A stretch of 64,000 nt of DNA from Falsiroseomonas oleicola (GCF_019029495.1 NZ_JAERQM010000011.1:62001-126000); one strand, 5' to 3'; shown: positions 45,137 through 59,095, numbered from the stretch's first letter. Made by a program: numbers and translations. The notes: a model not told the origin generated them from the letters alone.

Positions 45137-45874
45137 TCAGCCCGCCTCCCGATACGCGACTTCGCCCGTGGTCACGGCCTGCACCCGGCCCTCCGTCGCC
45201 AGCAGCAGGCTGCCATCCTCGGCGAGGCCCGCATAATGGCCCGAACGCCCGCCGCGCAGCGTCAGCGGCGCCTGCAGGGCCGGGCCGCGTGCCATCCAGG
45301 CGGCGCGCACGGCATCGAAACCCTCCACGCGCCATAGCCCCCGCAGCCGTTCCAGCGCGAACAGCATGCTCACTGCCACCTGTTCGGGCGGGATGGCACC
45401 CAGGCTGGCGGTGGGGCGGTCCGGCAATGCGGGGGGGGCGGCCAGGTTCACGCCGATACCCATGATGAGCCAATCCAGCTCGCCCGCCGGCGTCGCCGCG
45501 CTTTCGCACAGCACGCCGGCCAGCTTGGCCTCCCCCAACAACACGTCATTCGGCCATTTGAGGCGCAGCTCGGCGGGGTTTGGGGTGAAGGGGGCGACGC
45601 CTTCAGCCATCACCAGCGCGGCCAGCAAGGCCCATTTGCCCGCATCCCGCGCCGGCCCGCCGGGCCGCAGCAGCAGGGAGAAGTAGAGGTTGCCCACCGG
45701 GCTTTCCCAGACCCGCCCATCCCGGCCGCGCCCGCCCGACTGCCGCCGAGCCAGCACCGCCAGCCCCTCCGGCTCCCCAGCCTCGGCCAGTTGCTTCAGC
45801 AAGTCGGAGGTGGAGGACAAGCTTTCATGGACGCGCAGGCGCCACCCGGCCGGTGGCGCGACGGATACTGTCAT
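45137..45874 (-). CDS. birA: Biotin--[acetyl-CoA-carboxylase] ligase BirA (no DNA-binding domain)
   Basis: Attaches biotin to the carboxyl carrier protein. The 245-residue protein has the biotinyl-AMP loop [13 protein letters not shown], the active-site motif [20 protein letters not shown] and IGVNLA. The N-terminal helix-turn-helix of E. coli BirA is absent, so it cannot act as that type of repressor. It starts in an ATGA overlap with nuoN. A G8 run lies inside the gene but the frame is intact. Confidence 0.93.
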   Translation of the reverse strand: MTVSVAPPAGWRLRVHESLSSTSDLLKQLAEAGEPEGLAVLARRQSGGRGRDGRVWESPVGNLYFSLLLRPGGPARDAGKWALLAALVMAEGVAPFTPNPAELRLKWPNDVLLGEAKLAGVLCESAATPAGELDWLIMGIGVNLAAPPALPDRPTASLGAIPPEQVAVSMLFALERLRGLWRVEGFDAVRAAWMARGPALQAPLTLRGGRSGHYAGLAEDGSLLLATEGRVQAVTTGEVAYREAG

Positions 45875-47298
45875 CCCGCCAGGGCCGCGACCGCCACCTG
45901 GGCGGCGGCGATGATCGGCGCCGGGAACAGGAAGAACAGCACGGTCAGGATGCCGGTCGCCGTCATCACCACCGTCAGGCCGGCCGGGCGGGCATCCAGC
46001 GCCTCATCGCCCGCGTCGAAATACATCACCTTGACGATGCGCAGATAGTAGTAAGTCGCGACGACGGAGGTGCCGATGCCCACCGCGGCCAGCACCCAGT
46101 AGCCGCCCTGCACGGCCGCCAGGAAGACGTAGAGCTTGCCGAAGAAGCCGGCGAGCGGCGGGATGCCGGCCATGGAGAACATGAACACCGCCATCCACAT
46201 GGCCATCGCCGGATCGGTGCGGCCAAGGCCCGCCAGGTCGTCCACCTGTTCCAGCGCCCGGCCCTTGCGGCGCATGGCGACCAGCACGGCGAAGGTGCCG
46301 ACGGAGGTCACCATGTAGATCGCCATATAGACCAGCACGCCGCGCAGCCCGATATCGCTGGCGACCGCCAGGCCCATCAGCGCGTAGCCGACATGGCCGA
46401 TGGAGGAATAGGCCATCAGCCGCTTGATGTTGCGCTGGCCGATGGCGGCGAAGGCGCCCAGCAGCATGGAGCCGACCGAGGCCACCCAGATCACCTGCGA
46501 CCACTGCGCCGCCAGATCGGCGAAGGGGCCGGCCAGCACACGCATCAGCAGCGCGATGGCCGCCACCTTCGGCGCCGTGGCGAAGAAGGCCGTGACCGGA
46601 GTCGGCGCACCTTCGTAGACGTCCGGCGTCCACATATGGAAGGGCACCGCGGAGATCTTGAAGCTCAGCCCGGCGAGGACGAAGACCAGCCCGACAACGA
46701 CGCCAAGGCCCACCGTGCCGCCCGCCAGCGCATCCGCCAACTGGTCGAAGTTGGTGCTGCCGGCGAAGCCGTAGACCAGCGACGAGCCATAGAGCAGCAG
46801 GCCGGAGGCCAGCGCGCCCAGCACGAAATACTTCAGGCCGGCCTCGGCGCTGCGGGGATTGTCGCGGTCGAAAGCGGCGATGACATAGAGCGAGAGCGAC
46901 AGCAGTTCGAGCCCGATATAGAGCGACATCAGGTCATTGGCCGAGACCATGACCAGCATGCCCATCGTCGCGAACAGCATCAGCACCGCATATTCGAAGC
47001 GGCCGATGCCCGCCTTCTCGTTGAAGTCGAGCGACAGCACCACACCCAGCGCCGCGCCCAGCAGGATCAGCACTTTCGCAAAACGGCTGAAGGCGTCGGA
47101 GACATACTGGCCGAGGAAGGCCGTGCCCTCCCCCTGCCCGATCACCAGCACCGCGGTCAGCACGAAGGCGCCGATCACGGCCATGGAGACGGGGAAGAAG
47201 GTCTCCTTCTTCGGGATCACGCCGGCGGCCAGGATCAGCAGGCCGGCGATGCCGAGGACGATCTCGGGCGTGGCAAGGGTCCAGTTCATCGGGCTCAT
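45871..47298 (-). CDS. nuoN: NADH-quinone oxidoreductase subunit N
   Basis: Antiporter-like membrane subunit of complex I that takes part in proton pumping. The 475-residue protein has about 13-14 hydrophobic helices, with the conserved charged positions in FKISAVPFHMWTPDVYEGAP and the family sequence NIKRLMAYSSIGHVGYALMG. I prefer ATG 47298, which overlaps the nuoM stop as TGATG. Last gene of the nuo series. Confidence 0.96.
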   Translation of the reverse strand: MSPMNWTLATPEIVLGIAGLLILAAGVIPKKETFFPVSMAVIGAFVLTAVLVIGQGEGTAFLGQYVSDAFSRFAKVLILLGAALGVVLSLDFNEKAGIGRFEYAVLMLFATMGMLVMVSANDLMSLYIGLELLSLSLYVIAAFDRDNPRSAEAGLKYFVLGALASGLLLYGSSLVYGFAGSTNFDQLADALAGGTVGLGVVVGLVFVLAGLSFKISAVPFHMWTPDVYEGAPTPVTAFFATAPKVAAIALLMRVLAGPFADLAAQWSQVIWVASVGSMLLGAFAAIGQRNIKRLMAYSSIGHVGYALMGLAVASDIGLRGVLVYMAIYMVTSVGTFAVLVAMRRKGRALEQVDDLAGLGRTDPAMAMWMAVFMFSMAGIPPLAGFFGKLYVFLAAVQGGYWVLAAVGIGTSVVATYYYLRIVKVMYFDAGDEALDARPAGLTVVMTATGILTVLFFLFPAPIIAAAQVAVAALAG

Positions 47299-48809
47299 CA
47301 CATCCCAGCCAGTCGCGCGGCGCCGAGGGCGGCTTCATGGCGCGCGACCAGCGCGGCCACGGTCGCCTCGAAGAAGTTGAGGAAGGAGGAGGGATAGACC
47401 CCCATCCAGATGGTCAGCAGGATCAGCGGGGCGAAGGTGGCGTATTCGCGCGGGCTGAGATCCAGCAGCGTTTTCAGATCCTCCCGCACGATCTTCCCGA
47501 AGATGACGCGGCGATAGAGGTACAGCGCATAGGCCGCACCGAGGATCATGCCCATGCAGGCGCCCAGCGCCACCCAGGGGTTCACCTTGAAGGCGCCGAC
47601 GATCACCAGAAGCTCACCCGGGAAGCCGGCAAGGCCCGGCAGCGCGACGCTCGCCATGGTGAAGACCATGAAGACCAGCGCATAGGCCGGCATGATCTTC
47701 GCCACGCCACCGTATCGGGCAATCTCGCGCGAATGCACCCGGTCGTAGAGCACGCCGACGCAGAGGAACAGCGCGCCGGAGACGACGCCATGGCTCAGCA
47801 TGGTGAACAGCGCGCCGGAAAGGCCCTGCGCCGTGAAGGTGAAGATGCCCAGCGTGACGATGCCCATATGGGCGATCGAGGAATAGGCGATCAGCTTCTT
47901 CATATCCTCCTGCGCCAAGGCGACGAGGGAGGTGTAGATCACCGCGATCACGCTCAGCGCGAAGATCAGCGGCGCGAAGTCGGCCGAGGCCTGCGGCAGC
48001 AGCGGCAGGGAGAAGCGCAGGAAGCCATAGGCGCCCATCTTCAGCAGCACGCCCGCCAGGATGACGGAACCTGCGGTCGGCGCTTCGACGTGTGCATCCG
48101 GCAGCCAGGTATGCACCGGCCACATCGGCACCTTCACGGCGAAGGAGGCGAAGAAGGCCAGGAACAGCCAGAACTGCATGCGCGGCGAGAAGGCCGTCTC
48201 CATCAGCGTCGGGATGTCGGTGGTGCCGGCCTCGTACCACACCGCCAGGATCGCCAGCAGCATCAGCAGGCTGCCCGCCAGGGTGTAGAGGAAGAACTTC
48301 AGCGCCGCATAGACGCGCCGCGCCCCGCCCCAGATGCCGATGATGAGGAACATCGGGATCAGCACGGCTTCGAAGAAGATGTAGAACAGCACGAAGTCCA
48401 GCGCCGCGAACATGCCGATCATCATCGCTTCCAGAACCAGGAAGGCGACCATGTATTCGCGCACGCGGGTCTGCACGCTCTCCCACGAGGCCAGGATGCA
48501 GAGCGGCGTCAGGAGGGTCGACAGCAGGATGAACAGCACCGAGATGCCGTCGACACCCATGTGGTAGCCGACACCATATTCCGGCAGCCAGTCCACCTGC
48601 TCGACGAACTGGAACTCCGCCGTGGACTGGTCGAAGCCGGTCCAGAGCAGCAGCGACAGCGCCAGGGTGATGAGGCTGGCCCAGAGCGCGGTCCAGCGGG
48701 CATTGCGGGCGACCACCGCTTCCTCGCCCCGCACCATCATGATGATGAGGGCGCCGGCCAGCGGCAGGAAGGTGACGAGGCTCAGCAAGGGGAAACCGGC
48801 GGTGTTCAT
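47298..48809 (-). CDS. nuoM: NADH-quinone oxidoreductase subunit M
   Basis: Antiporter-like proton-channel subunit of complex I, 503 residues, about 14 helices. Diagnostic sequences: [18 protein letters not shown], with the pump glutamate, [22 protein letters not shown] and [15 protein letters not shown]. Start and stop both overlap neighbours by a few bases. Confidence 0.97.
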   Translation of the reverse strand: MNTAGFPLLSLVTFLPLAGALIIMMVRGEEAVVARNARWTALWASLITLALSLLLWTGFDQSTAEFQFVEQVDWLPEYGVGYHMGVDGISVLFILLSTLLTPLCILASWESVQTRVREYMVAFLVLEAMMIGMFAALDFVLFYIFFEAVLIPMFLIIGIWGGARRVYAALKFFLYTLAGSLLMLLAILAVWYEAGTTDIPTLMETAFSPRMQFWLFLAFFASFAVKVPMWPVHTWLPDAHVEAPTAGSVILAGVLLKMGAYGFLRFSLPLLPQASADFAPLIFALSVIAVIYTSLVALAQEDMKKLIAYSSIAHMGIVTLGIFTFTAQGLSGALFTMLSHGVVSGALFLCVGVLYDRVHSREIARYGGVAKIMPAYALVFMVFTMASVALPGLAGFPGELLVIVGAFKVNPWVALGACMGMILGAAYALYLYRRVIFGKIVREDLKTLLDLSPREYATFAPLILLTIWMGVYPSSFLNFFEATVAALVARHEAALGAARLAGM

Positions 48810-50722
48810 CGGGGCATTCCGACCAGGATGAGGCTCACGAACAGGACAAGCCCGATGATCATGGTGAAGGCGTAGCTGGCGACCCGGCCGGATTGCAGCC
48901 GCACCGCACCGCCCGCGACCCCGACAGCCAGGGACGCCGCGCCATTCGGCATGCCGTCGATGATGCGGGTGTCGCCGGTCTTCCAGAACACCCGGGCGAG
49001 GTGCATCGCCGGGCGGACGAAGATCGCGTCATACAGCTCGTCGAAATACCACTTGTTGAGCAGGAAGCGGTGCACGCCCGGCAGCGCATTCGCCAGCATC
49101 GCCGGCAGCTTCGGCGCGAACATGTACATCACATAGGCCAGGGCGATGCCGGACAGACCGACCACGGTCGGCGCCAGCGGCACCCAGGACGGCACATGAT
49201 GCGCATGTTCCAGCACCTGGTTGGTAGCGGAGGTGAAGATCGCGCCGTTCCAGAAGTAGGTCTGATGATGGCCGACGAACATGTCGTAGAAGTAGTAGCC
49301 CGTCATCACCGCACCGGCCGACAGCGCCAGCAGAGGTACCATCATGGTCCAGGGGCTTTCATGCACGTGTTCCATGGTGTGGTGGTCCGCCCGCGGCGCG
49401 CCATGGAAGGTCAGGATGATGAGCCGCCAGGAATAGAAGGCGGTCAGGAAGGCGGCCAGCAGGCCCATGGCGAAGGCGTACATCCCGGCCCCGCTATGCG
49501 CGGCATAGGCCACCTCCAGCACCATGTCCTTCGAGTAGTAGCCGGCGAAGTACGGCACGCCTGCCAGCGCCAGCGACCCGACCCACATCATCACATAGGT
49601 CAGTGGGATCTTCTTCCAGATGCCGCCCATGCGGCGAATGTCCTGCTCATCCGACATGGCGTGGATCACGCTACCCGCGCCGAGGAACAGCAGCGCCTTG
49701 AAGAAGGCGTGGGTGAACAGATGGAACATCGCCGCCTGATAGGCGCCGACGCCGACCGCGAAGAACATGTAGCCGAGCTGCGAGCAGGTCGAATAGGCGA
49801 TGATGCGCTTGATGTCGTTCTGCACGCAGCCGATGGTAGCCGCGAAGATCGCCGTGGTGGCGCCCACGATGGTGATGACCGTCAGCGTGGTCGGCGCATA
49901 TTCCAGCACCGGCGACATGCGCACCATCAGGAAGACGCCGGCCGTCACCATGGTCGCCGCATGGATCAGCGCGGAAACCGGCGTCGGCCCCTCCATCGCA
50001 TCCGGCAGCCAGGTGTGCAGGCCGATCTGCGCCGACTTGCCGCAGGCGCCGAGGAACAGCAGCACGCCGATCACTTCAAAGGCCGGCAGGCCGAGGAAGG
50101 TCTGCCCCTGCGCCGCCTCGATGCCTGCAAAGATCGTCTCGAACTCGACGGACTGGAAGGTCCAGAAGGTCAGCGCCAGGCCGAGCATGAAGAACACGTC
50201 GCCGACGCGGTTGACGATGAAGGCCTTCATCGCCGCGCGGTTGGCACTTTCCTTCTCATACCAGTAGCCAATCAGAAGATAGCTCGCGAGGCCGACGCCT
50301 TCCCAGCCGAAGAACAGCTGCACGAGGTTATCGGCCGTCACCAGCATGAGCATCATGAAGGTGAACAGCGAGAGATAGGCGAAGAAGCGCGGGATGGTCG
50401 CGTCATGCGACATGTAGCCCACGGAATACAGGTGGATCAGCGTCGAGATGAAGGTGACCATGGCCACCATCACCACGCTCAGCGTGTCGTAGCGCAGCGC
50501 CCAGGACACCTCGAAGCCACCGACATCGATGAAGGTGAACAGCGGCACGACGCCGGGCGCGCTGCCCAGCGCCACATCGATGAAGGCCGCGGAGCCGCAG
50601 ACGGCCGCGAGCGCCATGAAGAACACGGTGGCCCATTGGGCCGGCTTGTCGCCGATCCAGCGGCCCAGGAAGCCCGCGATGCAGGCCCCGAGCAGCGGGA
50701 AGAAAATGGCGCCGACATACAT
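48806..50722 (-). CDS. nuoL: NADH-quinone oxidoreductase subunit L
   Basis: Largest antiporter-like subunit of complex I, 638 residues, with about 14 core helices plus the long lateral C-terminal helix. Typical sequences are [38 protein letters not shown] and [22 protein letters not shown] 50722 lies 4 bases after nuoK. Confidence 0.97.
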   Translation of the reverse strand: MYVGAIFFPLLGACIAGFLGRWIGDKPAQWATVFFMALAAVCGSAAFIDVALGSAPGVVPLFTFIDVGGFEVSWALRYDTLSVVMVAMVTFISTLIHLYSVGYMSHDATIPRFFAYLSLFTFMMLMLVTADNLVQLFFGWEGVGLASYLLIGYWYEKESANRAAMKAFIVNRVGDVFFMLGLALTFWTFQSVEFETIFAGIEAAQGQTFLGLPAFEVIGVLLFLGACGKSAQIGLHTWLPDAMEGPTPVSALIHAATMVTAGVFLMVRMSPVLEYAPTTLTVITIVGATTAIFAATIGCVQNDIKRIIAYSTCSQLGYMFFAVGVGAYQAAMFHLFTHAFFKALLFLGAGSVIHAMSDEQDIRRMGGIWKKIPLTYVMMWVGSLALAGVPYFAGYYSKDMVLEVAYAAHSGAGMYAFAMGLLAAFLTAFYSWRLIILTFHGAPRADHHTMEHVHESPWTMMVPLLALSAGAVMTGYYFYDMFVGHHQTYFWNGAIFTSATNQVLEHAHHVPSWVPLAPTVVGLSGIALAYVMYMFAPKLPAMLANALPGVHRFLLNKWYFDELYDAIFVRPAMHLARVFWKTGDTRIIDGMPNGAASLAVGVAGGAVRLQSGRVASYAFTMIIGLVLFVSLILVGMPR

Positions 50723-50726
50723 GGGC

Positions 50727-51038
50727 TCAGCCCTTCAGGGTGGACACGTCGTCCACCTCGATCGTGCCGCGGTTGCGGAAGTGGATGACGACGATGGCGA
50801 GGCCGATGGCCGCCTCGGCGGCGGCGACCGTCAGGATCAGCATGGCGAAGATCTGCCCGGTGAGATCGCCGAGCTGGGCCGAGAAGGCGACCAGGTTCAG
50901 GTTCACCGCCAGCAGGATCAGCTCCACCGACATCAGGATGACGATGATGTTCTTCCGGTTCAGGAAGATGCCGAGCACCCCCAGCACGAACAGGATGGCG
51001 CCCACCGTCAGGTAGTGCGCAAGGCCGATGGCCAGCAT
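50727..51038 (-). CDS. nuoK: NADH-quinone oxidoreductase subunit K
   Basis: Small membrane subunit of complex I with three helices, 103 residues. The conserved pump glutamates are in [15 protein letters not shown] and [13 protein letters not shown]. It starts in a TGATG overlap with nuoJ. Confidence 0.97.
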   Translation of the reverse strand: MLAIGLAHYLTVGAILFVLGVLGIFLNRKNIIVILMSVELILLAVNLNLVAFSAQLGDLTGQIFAMLILTVAAAEAAIGLAIVVIHFRNRGTIEVDDVSTLKG

Positions 51039-51727
51039 CAGTGGTGCCCCCCATGGGCGTGGTCATGTGCGATGGGCTTCGGCTTCTCGGCCGGCGCATC
51101 CACCGGCGGACGCTCGATGCCGAGTTCCGCGAGGCCGGCGCCGCTGCGCACCTGGCGCAGGTTGACGCTGCCCATGCGGGAGACCTGCTTGCCGATATCC
51201 TGGCGCTTGGCCTGGGGCTTGTTGCGCAGCGTCAGCACGATGGCGCCGATCATCGCGACCAGCAGGATCAGGCCGGAAAGCTGGAACAGCCAGACATAGT
51301 CCGTATAGAGGATGCGCCCGATCGCCCGGGTGTTCTCCACCCCCGGCTCCATCGGGTTCAGCCGCAGCACGGCCGCGTTGTCGGCGAAGCTCCAGCTTCC
51401 GAAGACGAAGATCAGCTCGGCGAAGAGCACCAGGCCGATGACGCCGCCAATGGGCGCGTAGCGCTGGAAGCCTTCCCGGATCGCGGAGAAGTCCACATCC
51501 AGCATCATCACGACGAACAGGAACAGCACCGCGACGGCGCCGACATAGACGATGACCAGGATCATCGCCAGGAACTCCGCCCCCGCGATCAGGAACAGCG
51601 CCGCGGCGTTGAAGAAGGCCAGGATCAGGAAAAGCACGGAGTGCACGGGATTGCGGCTGGTCACCACCATGACCGCGCTGGCGATCAATATGGCGGCGAA
51701 CAGGTAGAAGGCGATGGCGGCAATCAT
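51038..51727 (-). CDS. nuoJ: NADH-quinone oxidoreductase subunit J, with histidine-rich C-terminus
   Basis: Five-helix membrane subunit of complex I, 229 residues. The third helix [25 protein letters not shown] is the conserved element. After the last helix there is a cytoplasmic or periplasmic tail of about 60 residues that ends in HDHAHGGHH. The tail is longer than in E. coli NuoJ and may bind metal; it could also be neutral. Confidence 0.96.
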   Translation of the reverse strand: MIAAIAFYLFAAILIASAVMVVTSRNPVHSVLFLILAFFNAAALFLIAGAEFLAMILVIVYVGAVAVLFLFVVMMLDVDFSAIREGFQRYAPIGGVIGLVLFAELIFVFGSWSFADNAAVLRLNPMEPGVENTRAIGRILYTDYVWLFQLSGLILLVAMIGAIVLTLRNKPQAKRQDIGKQVSRMGSVNLRQVRSGAGLAELGIERPPVDAPAEKPKPIAHDHAHGGHH

Positions 51728-51738
51728 TCCCCTGCCCC

Positions 51739-52227
51739 TCAGCGATACGGCGCGTCGAGGGTCAGCCGCTGGGCCAGTGCCGCTTCCCAGCGGTCACCAT
51801 TATCCAGCAGCCGGCCCTTGTCGTAGATCAGCTCCGACCGCGTTTCCGTGGCGAATTCCAGGTTCGGCCCCTCGACGATGGCATCCACCGGGCAGGCTTC
51901 CTCGCACATGCCGCAATAGATGCACTTGGTCATGTCGATGTCGTAGCGCGTGGTGCGACGGCTGCCATCCTCGCGCGGTTCGGCCTCGATCGTGATGGCC
52001 TGGGCCGGGCAGATCGCCTCGCACAGCTTGCAGGCGATGCAGCGCTCCTCGCCATTCGGGTAGCGGCGCAGCGCGTGCTCCCCCTTGAAGCGCGGGGAGA
52101 CCGGCGTCTTCTCATAGGGATAGTTGATGGTCGCCTTGCGGCTGAAGAACTGCTTCAGCGTCAGCGCCATGCCGCCGACCAGTTCGGTCAGCAACAGGCT
52201 GCGGGCGACGCGATCGAGGGTTGCCAT
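51739..52227 (-). CDS. nuoI: NADH-quinone oxidoreductase subunit I
   Basis: Ferredoxin-like subunit carrying clusters N6a and N6b between the peripheral arm and the membrane arm. The 162-residue protein has two complete 4Fe-4S motifs: [12 protein letters not shown] and [12 protein letters not shown]. The N-terminal amphipathic helix includes [10 protein letters not shown]. Directly between nuoH and nuoJ. Confidence 0.97.
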   Translation of the reverse strand: MATLDRVARSLLLTELVGGMALTLKQFFSRKATINYPYEKTPVSPRFKGEHALRRYPNGEERCIACKLCEAICPAQAITIEAEPREDGSRRTTRYDIDMTKCIYCGMCEEACPVDAIVEGPNLEFATETRSELIYDKGRLLDNGDRWEAALAQRLTLDAPYR

Positions 52228-52230
52228 GGA

Positions 52231-53247
52231 TCAAACTCCTCCCGGCAGCCAGCCGAAGATCTTCAGCACGAAGGCGGTCAGCACCAGCCAGAGCAGGCTG
52301 AGCGGCAGGAACACCTTCCAGCCCAGGCGCATCAGCTGGTCGTAGCGGTAGCGGGGAAAGGTCGCGCGCACCCAGACGAAGACGAACAGGCAGAAGCAGA
52401 TCTTGAAGATGAACCACAGCGGCCCGGGCACCCAGGTGAAGGGCGCGATATCGAAGGGCGCGTACCAGCCACCCAGGAACAGGATGGTTATGAGCGCGCT
52501 CATCAGGATCATGTTCGCGTATTCGCCGAGGAAGAACAGCGCGAAGGACATGCTGCTGTATTCGACGAAGAAGCCGGCCACCAGCTCGCTCTCGCCTTCC
52601 GGCAGGTCGAAGGGCGCACGGTTGGTTTCGGCGAGGGCGCTGATGAACATGATGATGAACATCGGGAAGAGCGGGATGATGAACCACATCCCCTCCTGCG
52701 CCCGGACGATGTCGCTCAGGTTCAGCGAACCGACGCAGAGCAGCACGGTGACGATGACGAAGCCCATCGAGACTTCGTAGCTGACCATCTGCGCGGCGGA
52801 GCGCAGCGCGCCGAGGAAGGCGTATTTCGAATTGGAGGCCCAGCCGGCGATGATGACGCCGTAGACGCCAAGCGAGCTGATCGCGAAGAGGTACAGGATG
52901 CCGACATTGATATCGGCGATGGCCCAGCCCTCATTCACCGGGATCACCGCCCAGGCCAGCATCGCCAGCATGAAGGTGATCATCGGCGCCATGATGAACA
53001 GCGTCCGCGCGGCGCCGGAAGGAATGATGGTTTCCTTCATCAGCATCTTCAGCGCATCGGCGAAGGGCTGAAGCATGCCGAAGGGCCCGACGATATTGGG
53101 CCCCTTCCGCATCTGCATCGCGGCCAGCACCTTGCGCTCGGCCCAGGTGAGATACGCGACGCCGATCAGCAGCGGCACCAGCAGCGCCATGGCCTGGGCC
53201 ACGGTCAGTGCGAGCACGCCCAGGGGGGTGGCGAGGAAAGCGTCCAT
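52231..53247 (-). CDS. nuoH: NADH-quinone oxidoreductase subunit H
   Basis: Quinone-binding membrane subunit of complex I, 338 residues and about eight helices. Diagnostic sequences: [18 protein letters not shown] (first loop), [20 protein letters not shown] and [16 protein letters not shown]. It starts 4 bases after nuoG. Confidence 0.97.
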   Translation of the reverse strand: MDAFLATPLGVLALTVAQAMALLVPLLIGVAYLTWAERKVLAAMQMRKGPNIVGPFGMLQPFADALKMLMKETIIPSGAARTLFIMAPMITFMLAMLAWAVIPVNEGWAIADINVGILYLFAISSLGVYGVIIAGWASNSKYAFLGALRSAAQMVSYEVSMGFVIVTVLLCVGSLNLSDIVRAQEGMWFIIPLFPMFIIMFISALAETNRAPFDLPEGESELVAGFFVEYSSMSFALFFLGEYANMILMSALITILFLGGWYAPFDIAPFTWVPGPLWFIFKICFCLFVFVWVRATFPRYRYDQLMRLGWKVFLPLSLLWLVLTAFVLKIFGWLPGGV

Positions 53248-53251
53248 CGTC

Positions 53252-55291
53252 CTACTCCGCCGCTACGGCCAGCGGCGCGGCATAGGTCGCCGCGCATTGC
53301 GCCATCACCTCGGAGGCGCGGCTGATGACATCGGCCTGGTGGTAATTCGCCAGCGGCAGGCTGAAGGCCGTGGACGACAACCCGCCGACATCGCCGGAAG
53401 GCCCGGTCGCATCGGTGCAGAAGCCGCGTTCGAAACCCTCGGCCAGCGGCATGGCATCCCGCAACTGCGCCAGCGTGTCGAAGGGCAGCGTGGCGCCGAG
53501 CGCCTCGCTCGCCGCGCGGATGATGCGCCAATCCTCCCGTGCCTCGCCGGGCGGATGGATCGCCAGATGGCCACGCTGCACGCGGCCCTCGGTATTCACC
53601 CAGGTGCCGTCCTTTTCCGTGTAGGCCGCACCCGGCAGGATGACATCGGCGCGGGACGCGGCCCGGTCGCCGTGATGGCCCTGGTAGATGACGAAGGTGC
53701 CCGGCTGGATCATTGCCGGATCGACGCCATCGGCGCCCAGCAGCCACAGCGCATCCACGCCGCCGCCCAGCATGCCGCCGATGTCCTGGCCGCCCTCGCC
53801 CGGCAGGAAGCCGAGCGCCAACGCGCCCACCTGGCCACCGAACAGATGCAGCAGGTTGAAGCCGTGCCAGTCCGGCCGCAGCGCATCGGCGCTGGCCGCC
53901 ACCTGCCAGGCCGCCGCCAGCACCGCCGCGCCATCCGGCCGCGCAAGCGCGCCGCGCCCCAGCAGCACCATCGGCTTCTTCGCCGCGCGGAAGGTCTGGC
54001 TGAACCAGTGGGTGCCCTCGATGAGGGTGCCCAGCGCCGCCGGGCCGTCGCCCAGATGCTGATGGCCATAGGTCAGGTCGAGGCCGACGGGGCCGATCAA
54101 CCCGACCGGGAAGCGCCCCTGCGCCCAGCGCTTGCGGATGCGGGCATTGATGACCGGCGATTCATGGCGCGGATTGCTGCCGACGATCAGCAGCGCATCC
54201 GCCTCCTCGATCCCGGCGATGGTCGTGTTGAAGCGGTAGAAATCCGGCCGCGACACGTCGATGGCCGCGCCATCCACCCGGCAGTCGAGATTGGCCGAGC
54301 CCAGCTTGGCCATCAGCGTCTTCAGCGCGAAGAGGCTCTCGGCTTCCACGAGGTCGCCGGCAATGGCGCCGATGCGCGACCCGGGCAGGCCCTTCAGCTT
54401 CGCCGCGATGGCGGCAAATGCCTCCCCCCAGCTCGCCGGCCGCAGCTTGCCGTCCACACGGAGCCAGGGCCGGTCCAGCCGCTTGCGTTTGAGGCCGTCG
54501 AAGGAGAAACGGCCGCGATCGGCCATCCATTCCTCGTTCACATCCTCATTGATGCGCGGCAGGATGCGAAGCACTTCCGGGCCGCGCGTGTCGATGCGGA
54601 TATTCGTGCCGGTCGCGTCCAGCACGTCGATACCCTCGGTCTTGCGCAGCTCCCAGGGCCGCGCGACGAAGGCATAGGGGCGCGAGGTCAGGGCGCCGAC
54701 CGGGCAGATGTCGATCAGGTTGCCGGAGAGCTCGCTGGTCAGCGCCTGCTCGACATAGGTGCCGATCTCCAGGTTCTCGCCGCGGTTGGTGCCGCCGAGT
54801 TCGGAGGTGCCGGCCACTTCCGCCGAGAAGCGGACGCAGCGCGTGCACTGGATGCAACGGGTCATGATCGTCTTGATCAGCGGCCCGATGTTCTTGTCCT
54901 TCACCGACCGCTTCGCCTCGCGGTAACGGCTGTGGTCCATGCCATAGCCCATGGCCTGGTCCTGCAGGTCGCACTCGCCGCCCTGGTCGCAGATCGGGCA
55001 ATCCAGCGGGTGATTGATCAGCAGGAATTCCATGACGCCGCGACGCGCATTGCGCACCACCGGACTGTCCGTCTTCACCACCATGCCATCCGCGACCGGA
55101 TAGGCGCAGGAGGCGACGGGCTTCGGCGCCTTCTCGACCTCGACGAGGCACATCCGGCAATTGCCGGCGACGCTCAGCCGCTCATGGTAGCAGAAGCGCG
55201 GGATTTCCTTGCCCGCGGCCTCGCAGGCCTGAAGCACCGTGGCGCCGTTCGGGACTTCGACTTCGATCCCGTCAACCGTGACCTTGGCCAT
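53252..55291 (-). CDS. nuoG: NADH-quinone oxidoreductase subunit G
   Basis: Iron-sulfur subunit of the NADH-oxidising arm, 679 residues. The N-terminus has the 2Fe-2S motifs [17 protein letters not shown], the His-ligated cluster region [17 protein letters not shown] and the 4Fe-4S motif [11 protein letters not shown]. The C-terminal two thirds have the molybdopterin-oxidoreductase fold without cofactor. ATG 55291 is chosen as the family start MAKVTVDG; a GTG-led extension is unlikely. Confidence 0.96.
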   Translation of the reverse strand: MAKVTVDGIEVEVPNGATVLQACEAAGKEIPRFCYHERLSVAGNCRMCLVEVEKAPKPVASCAYPVADGMVVKTDSPVVRNARRGVMEFLLINHPLDCPICDQGGECDLQDQAMGYGMDHSRYREAKRSVKDKNIGPLIKTIMTRCIQCTRCVRFSAEVAGTSELGGTNRGENLEIGTYVEQALTSELSGNLIDICPVGALTSRPYAFVARPWELRKTEGIDVLDATGTNIRIDTRGPEVLRILPRINEDVNEEWMADRGRFSFDGLKRKRLDRPWLRVDGKLRPASWGEAFAAIAAKLKGLPGSRIGAIAGDLVEAESLFALKTLMAKLGSANLDCRVDGAAIDVSRPDFYRFNTTIAGIEEADALLIVGSNPRHESPVINARIRKRWAQGRFPVGLIGPVGLDLTYGHQHLGDGPAALGTLIEGTHWFSQTFRAAKKPMVLLGRGALARPDGAAVLAAAWQVAASADALRPDWHGFNLLHLFGGQVGALALGFLPGEGGQDIGGMLGGGVDALWLLGADGVDPAMIQPGTFVIYQGHHGDRAASRADVILPGAAYTEKDGTWVNTEGRVQRGHLAIHPPGEAREDWRIIRAASEALGATLPFDTLAQLRDAMPLAEGFERGFCTDATGPSGDVGGLSSTAFSLPLANYHQADVISRASEVMAQCAATYAAPLAVAAE

Positions 55292-55296
55292 TGTCG

Positions 55297-56604
<1,308 letters not shown>

Positions 56605-56607
56605 GGC

Positions 56608-57216
56608 CTATTCTCCCCCCACATCGATCAGCGTCAGCGGCCCGCCTTCCGGCGCGCTGGTCTGACGACCGATGCTGCTGCCGGGTGTCGGCTTCTCGCC
56701 ACGCTTCAGCGCCTCGATCAGCGCCACGGTGCGGTCGTAGTCGAGATCTTCGAAGTAGTCGTCATCCACCTGAAGCACCGGCGCATTCACGCAGGCGCCG
56801 AGGCATTCCACCTCGGTCAGCGTGAACAACCCGTCCTCGGAGGTCTGGCCGACATGCACATGCGCCGCGTCATGGCAGGCGCGCATCACATCGTCCGAGC
56901 CGCGCAGCATGCAGGGCGTGGTGCCGCAGAGCTGCAGGTGGTGGCGGCCGATCGGCTTCATGTTGAACATGAAGTAGAAGGTCGCGACCTCATAGACCCG
57001 GATCGGCGCCATGCCGAGGCGCTCCGCGATCACGTCCATCGCCACCTTCGGCACCCAGGCGCTGCCCGTGCCGCGGCCCATCTGGCGCTGCACGACATAG
57101 AGCAGCGGAATCACGCCGGAAGCCTTCTTCGCCTCCGGATATTTGGCGAGAATCTTCGCGATTTCGGCTTCGCTGGATTCATCGAAGGCGAAATGCGTGG
57201 GCTGCGCAAAACTCAC
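56608..57216 (-). CDS. nuoE: NADH-quinone oxidoreductase subunit E
   Basis: Thioredoxin-like 2Fe-2S subunit (cluster N1a), 202 residues. Cluster cysteines are in [14 protein letters not shown] and [10 protein letters not shown]. The start is a GTG at 57216 that overlaps the nuoD stop as GTGA. A C-terminal extension of about 30 residues after the core is longer than in E. coli. Confidence 0.96.
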   Translation of the reverse strand: MSFAQPTHFAFDESSEAEIAKILAKYPEAKKASGVIPLLYVVQRQMGRGTGSAWVPKVAMDVIAERLGMAPIRVYEVATFYFMFNMKPIGRHHLQLCGTTPCMLRGSDDVMRACHDAAHVHVGQTSEDGLFTLTEVECLGACVNAPVLQVDDDYFEDLDYDRTVALIEALKRGEKPTPGSSIGRQTSAPEGGPLTLIDVGGE

Positions 57217-58451
57217 CGGTCGATCTCCCCGAACACGATGTCCAGGCTGCCAATGATGCTCACCGCATCGGCCAGCATATGCCCCTTGGACAGGGCCTCC
57301 ATCGCCTGCAGATGCGCGAAGCCGGGCGCGCGTATCTTGCAGCGATAGGGGCGGTTGGTGCCGTCGGCCACCATATAGACGCCGAACTCGCCCTTCGGCG
57401 CCTCGGTCACCGTATAGGTCGCGCCTTCCGGCACATGGTAGCCCTCGGTGTAGAGCTTGAAGTGATGGATCAGGCTTTCCATCGACCGCTTCATCTCACC
57501 GCGCGACGGCGGGGAGATCTTGTGGTCGGCGATCTTCACCGGGCCGGGGCGGATATGGCCCAGGCATTGTTCGACCATGCGCAGCGACTGCCGCATCTCC
57601 TGCATCCGCACCAGGTAGCGATCGTAGCAATCGCCCTGCACGCCGACCGGGATTTCGAAGTCGAGCTGGTCGTACATCTCATAGGGCTGCGACTTGCGCA
57701 GGTCCCAGGCGCAGCCGGAGGCGCGCAGGCAGGGGCCCGAAAAACCCCAGGACATCGCCTGCTCCGCCGTCATCACGCCGATATCGACGGTGCGCTGCTT
57801 GAAGATGCGGTTCTGCGTCAGCAGCCCCTCAAGCTCATCGAGGAATTTCGGGAAGCGCTGGCACCAGGCGCCGATCTTGTCTTCCAGACCTGCCGGCAGG
57901 TCCTTCGCCACGCCACCGGCCCGGAAGTAGTTCACATGGTAATGCGAACCGCCGACCGCCTCGTAGAATTCCAGCAGATGCTCGCGCTGCTCGAAGCCCC
58001 AGAGCGACGGCGTGATGGCGCCGACGTCGAGCGCATAGGTGGTGACGTTCAGCAGGTGGTTCAGGATGCGCGTGAGTTCCGCGAACATCGTGCGTATCCA
58101 CTTGGCGCGCAGCGGCACGTCGTTCTCGATGCCGAGCAGACGCTCCGTCGCCAGGACGAAGCTGTGCTCCATGCACATCGGGGAAACGTAATCCAGCCGG
58201 TCCATGTACGGCATGGCCTGGAGATACGTCTTGTATTCGATCAGCTTCTCGGTGCCGCGATGCAACAACCCGATATGCGGATCGGCACGCTCCACCACCT
58301 CGCCCTTCATCTCCAGGATGAGACGCAGCACGCCATGCGCGGCCGGGTGCTGCGGGCCGAAATTGATGGTGTGCGTCTCGGCGTCGAACAGCTTCTGGGA
58401 CGCGTTCGGCCCATCCATCTGCGGCAGGCCGCTGACGAGTTCCGTTGTCAT
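57213..58451 (-). CDS. nuoD: NADH-quinone oxidoreductase subunit D
   Basis: Core 49-kDa-type subunit that lines the quinone pocket, 412 residues, separate from NuoC (they are fused in E. coli). Typical sequences: [47 protein letters not shown] and the C-terminal DIVFGEIDR. It overlaps nuoC and nuoE by 4 bases each. Confidence 0.97.
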   Translation of the reverse strand: MTTELVSGLPQMDGPNASQKLFDAETHTINFGPQHPAAHGVLRLILEMKGEVVERADPHIGLLHRGTEKLIEYKTYLQAMPYMDRLDYVSPMCMEHSFVLATERLLGIENDVPLRAKWIRTMFAELTRILNHLLNVTTYALDVGAITPSLWGFEQREHLLEFYEAVGGSHYHVNYFRAGGVAKDLPAGLEDKIGAWCQRFPKFLDELEGLLTQNRIFKQRTVDIGVMTAEQAMSWGFSGPCLRASGCAWDLRKSQPYEMYDQLDFEIPVGVQGDCYDRYLVRMQEMRQSLRMVEQCLGHIRPGPVKIADHKISPPSRGEMKRSMESLIHHFKLYTEGYHVPEGATYTVTEAPKGEFGVYMVADGTNRPYRCKIRAPGFAHLQAMEALSKGHMLADAVSIIGSLDIVFGEIDR

Positions 58452-59095
58452 GACTTCGGCCCCTCGATCTGCCCGCGCTCCGTCCGAATCTGATGGACCT
58501 TCTCGTCGCCCGGCAGGGTGGTCATGCCCTCCCAGGGACTCAGGAAGTCAAACGACCGGAAATCCTGGGTCAGCGCCACAGGCTCATAGACCACCTGCTT
58601 GCGGCTTTCGTCGTAGCGAACCTCGACATGGCCGGTGAGGGGAAAATCCTTGCGCAGCGGATGGCCCTCGAAGCCGTAATCGGTCAGCAGGCGGCGCAGG
58701 TCGGTCTGACCCTCGAAGACGATGCCGTACATGTCCCAGGCCTCGCGCTCATACCAGGTCGCGGCGGGCCAGACGGCGATCAGGCTCGGCACCGGCGTCG
58801 CCTCATCGGTCGAGACCAGCACGCGGACGCGCTGGTTCAGAGCCAGGCTGAGCAGGTTGTAGACCACCTCGAAACGCTCGGCGCGCTCCGGCCAGTCCAT
58901 GCCGCAGATATCCATCACCTGTTCGAAGGCGAAGCGCGGATCGTCGCGCAGCATCAGCATCAGCGGGACCAGCTGCTCGCGCCGCGCGCGCAGCACCAGC
59001 TCCGCCCCGCGTTCCACGAACACCTCCTCCACCACGGCACCCGCGGCTTCGGCGATGGTGGCGCCCAGCGCCTGGAGGGTGCTGGCGTCAGCCAC
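58448..59095 (-). CDS. nuoC: NADH-quinone oxidoreductase subunit C
   Basis: 30-kDa-type subunit of the peripheral arm, 215 residues. The signature is [18 protein letters not shown] followed by [20 protein letters not shown]. The start is a GTG at 59095 inside the end of nuoB (8-base overlap); no better ATG exists before the conserved part. Confidence 0.95.
   Translation of the reverse strand: MADASTLQALGATIAEAAGAVVEEVFVERGAELVLRARREQLVPLMLMLRDDPRFAFEQVMDICGMDWPERAERFEVVYNLLSLALNQRVRVLVSTDEATPVPSLIAVWPAATWYEREAWDMYGIVFEGQTDLRRLLTDYGFEGHPLRKDFPLTGHVEVRYDESRKQVVYEPVALTQDFRSFDFLSPWEGMTTLPGDEKVHQIRTERGQIEGPKS

Noticed and set aside
45431-45438. Run of eight G inside birA as a second switch tract
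   Set aside because: The birA frame is intact across it and the protein has all motifs, so there is no sign of switching.
52075-53325. Long plus-strand frames opposite nuoG, nuoH and nuoI
   Set aside because: Antisense to unmistakable complex I genes; composition dominated by His, Arg, Gln and Asp as in other shadows.
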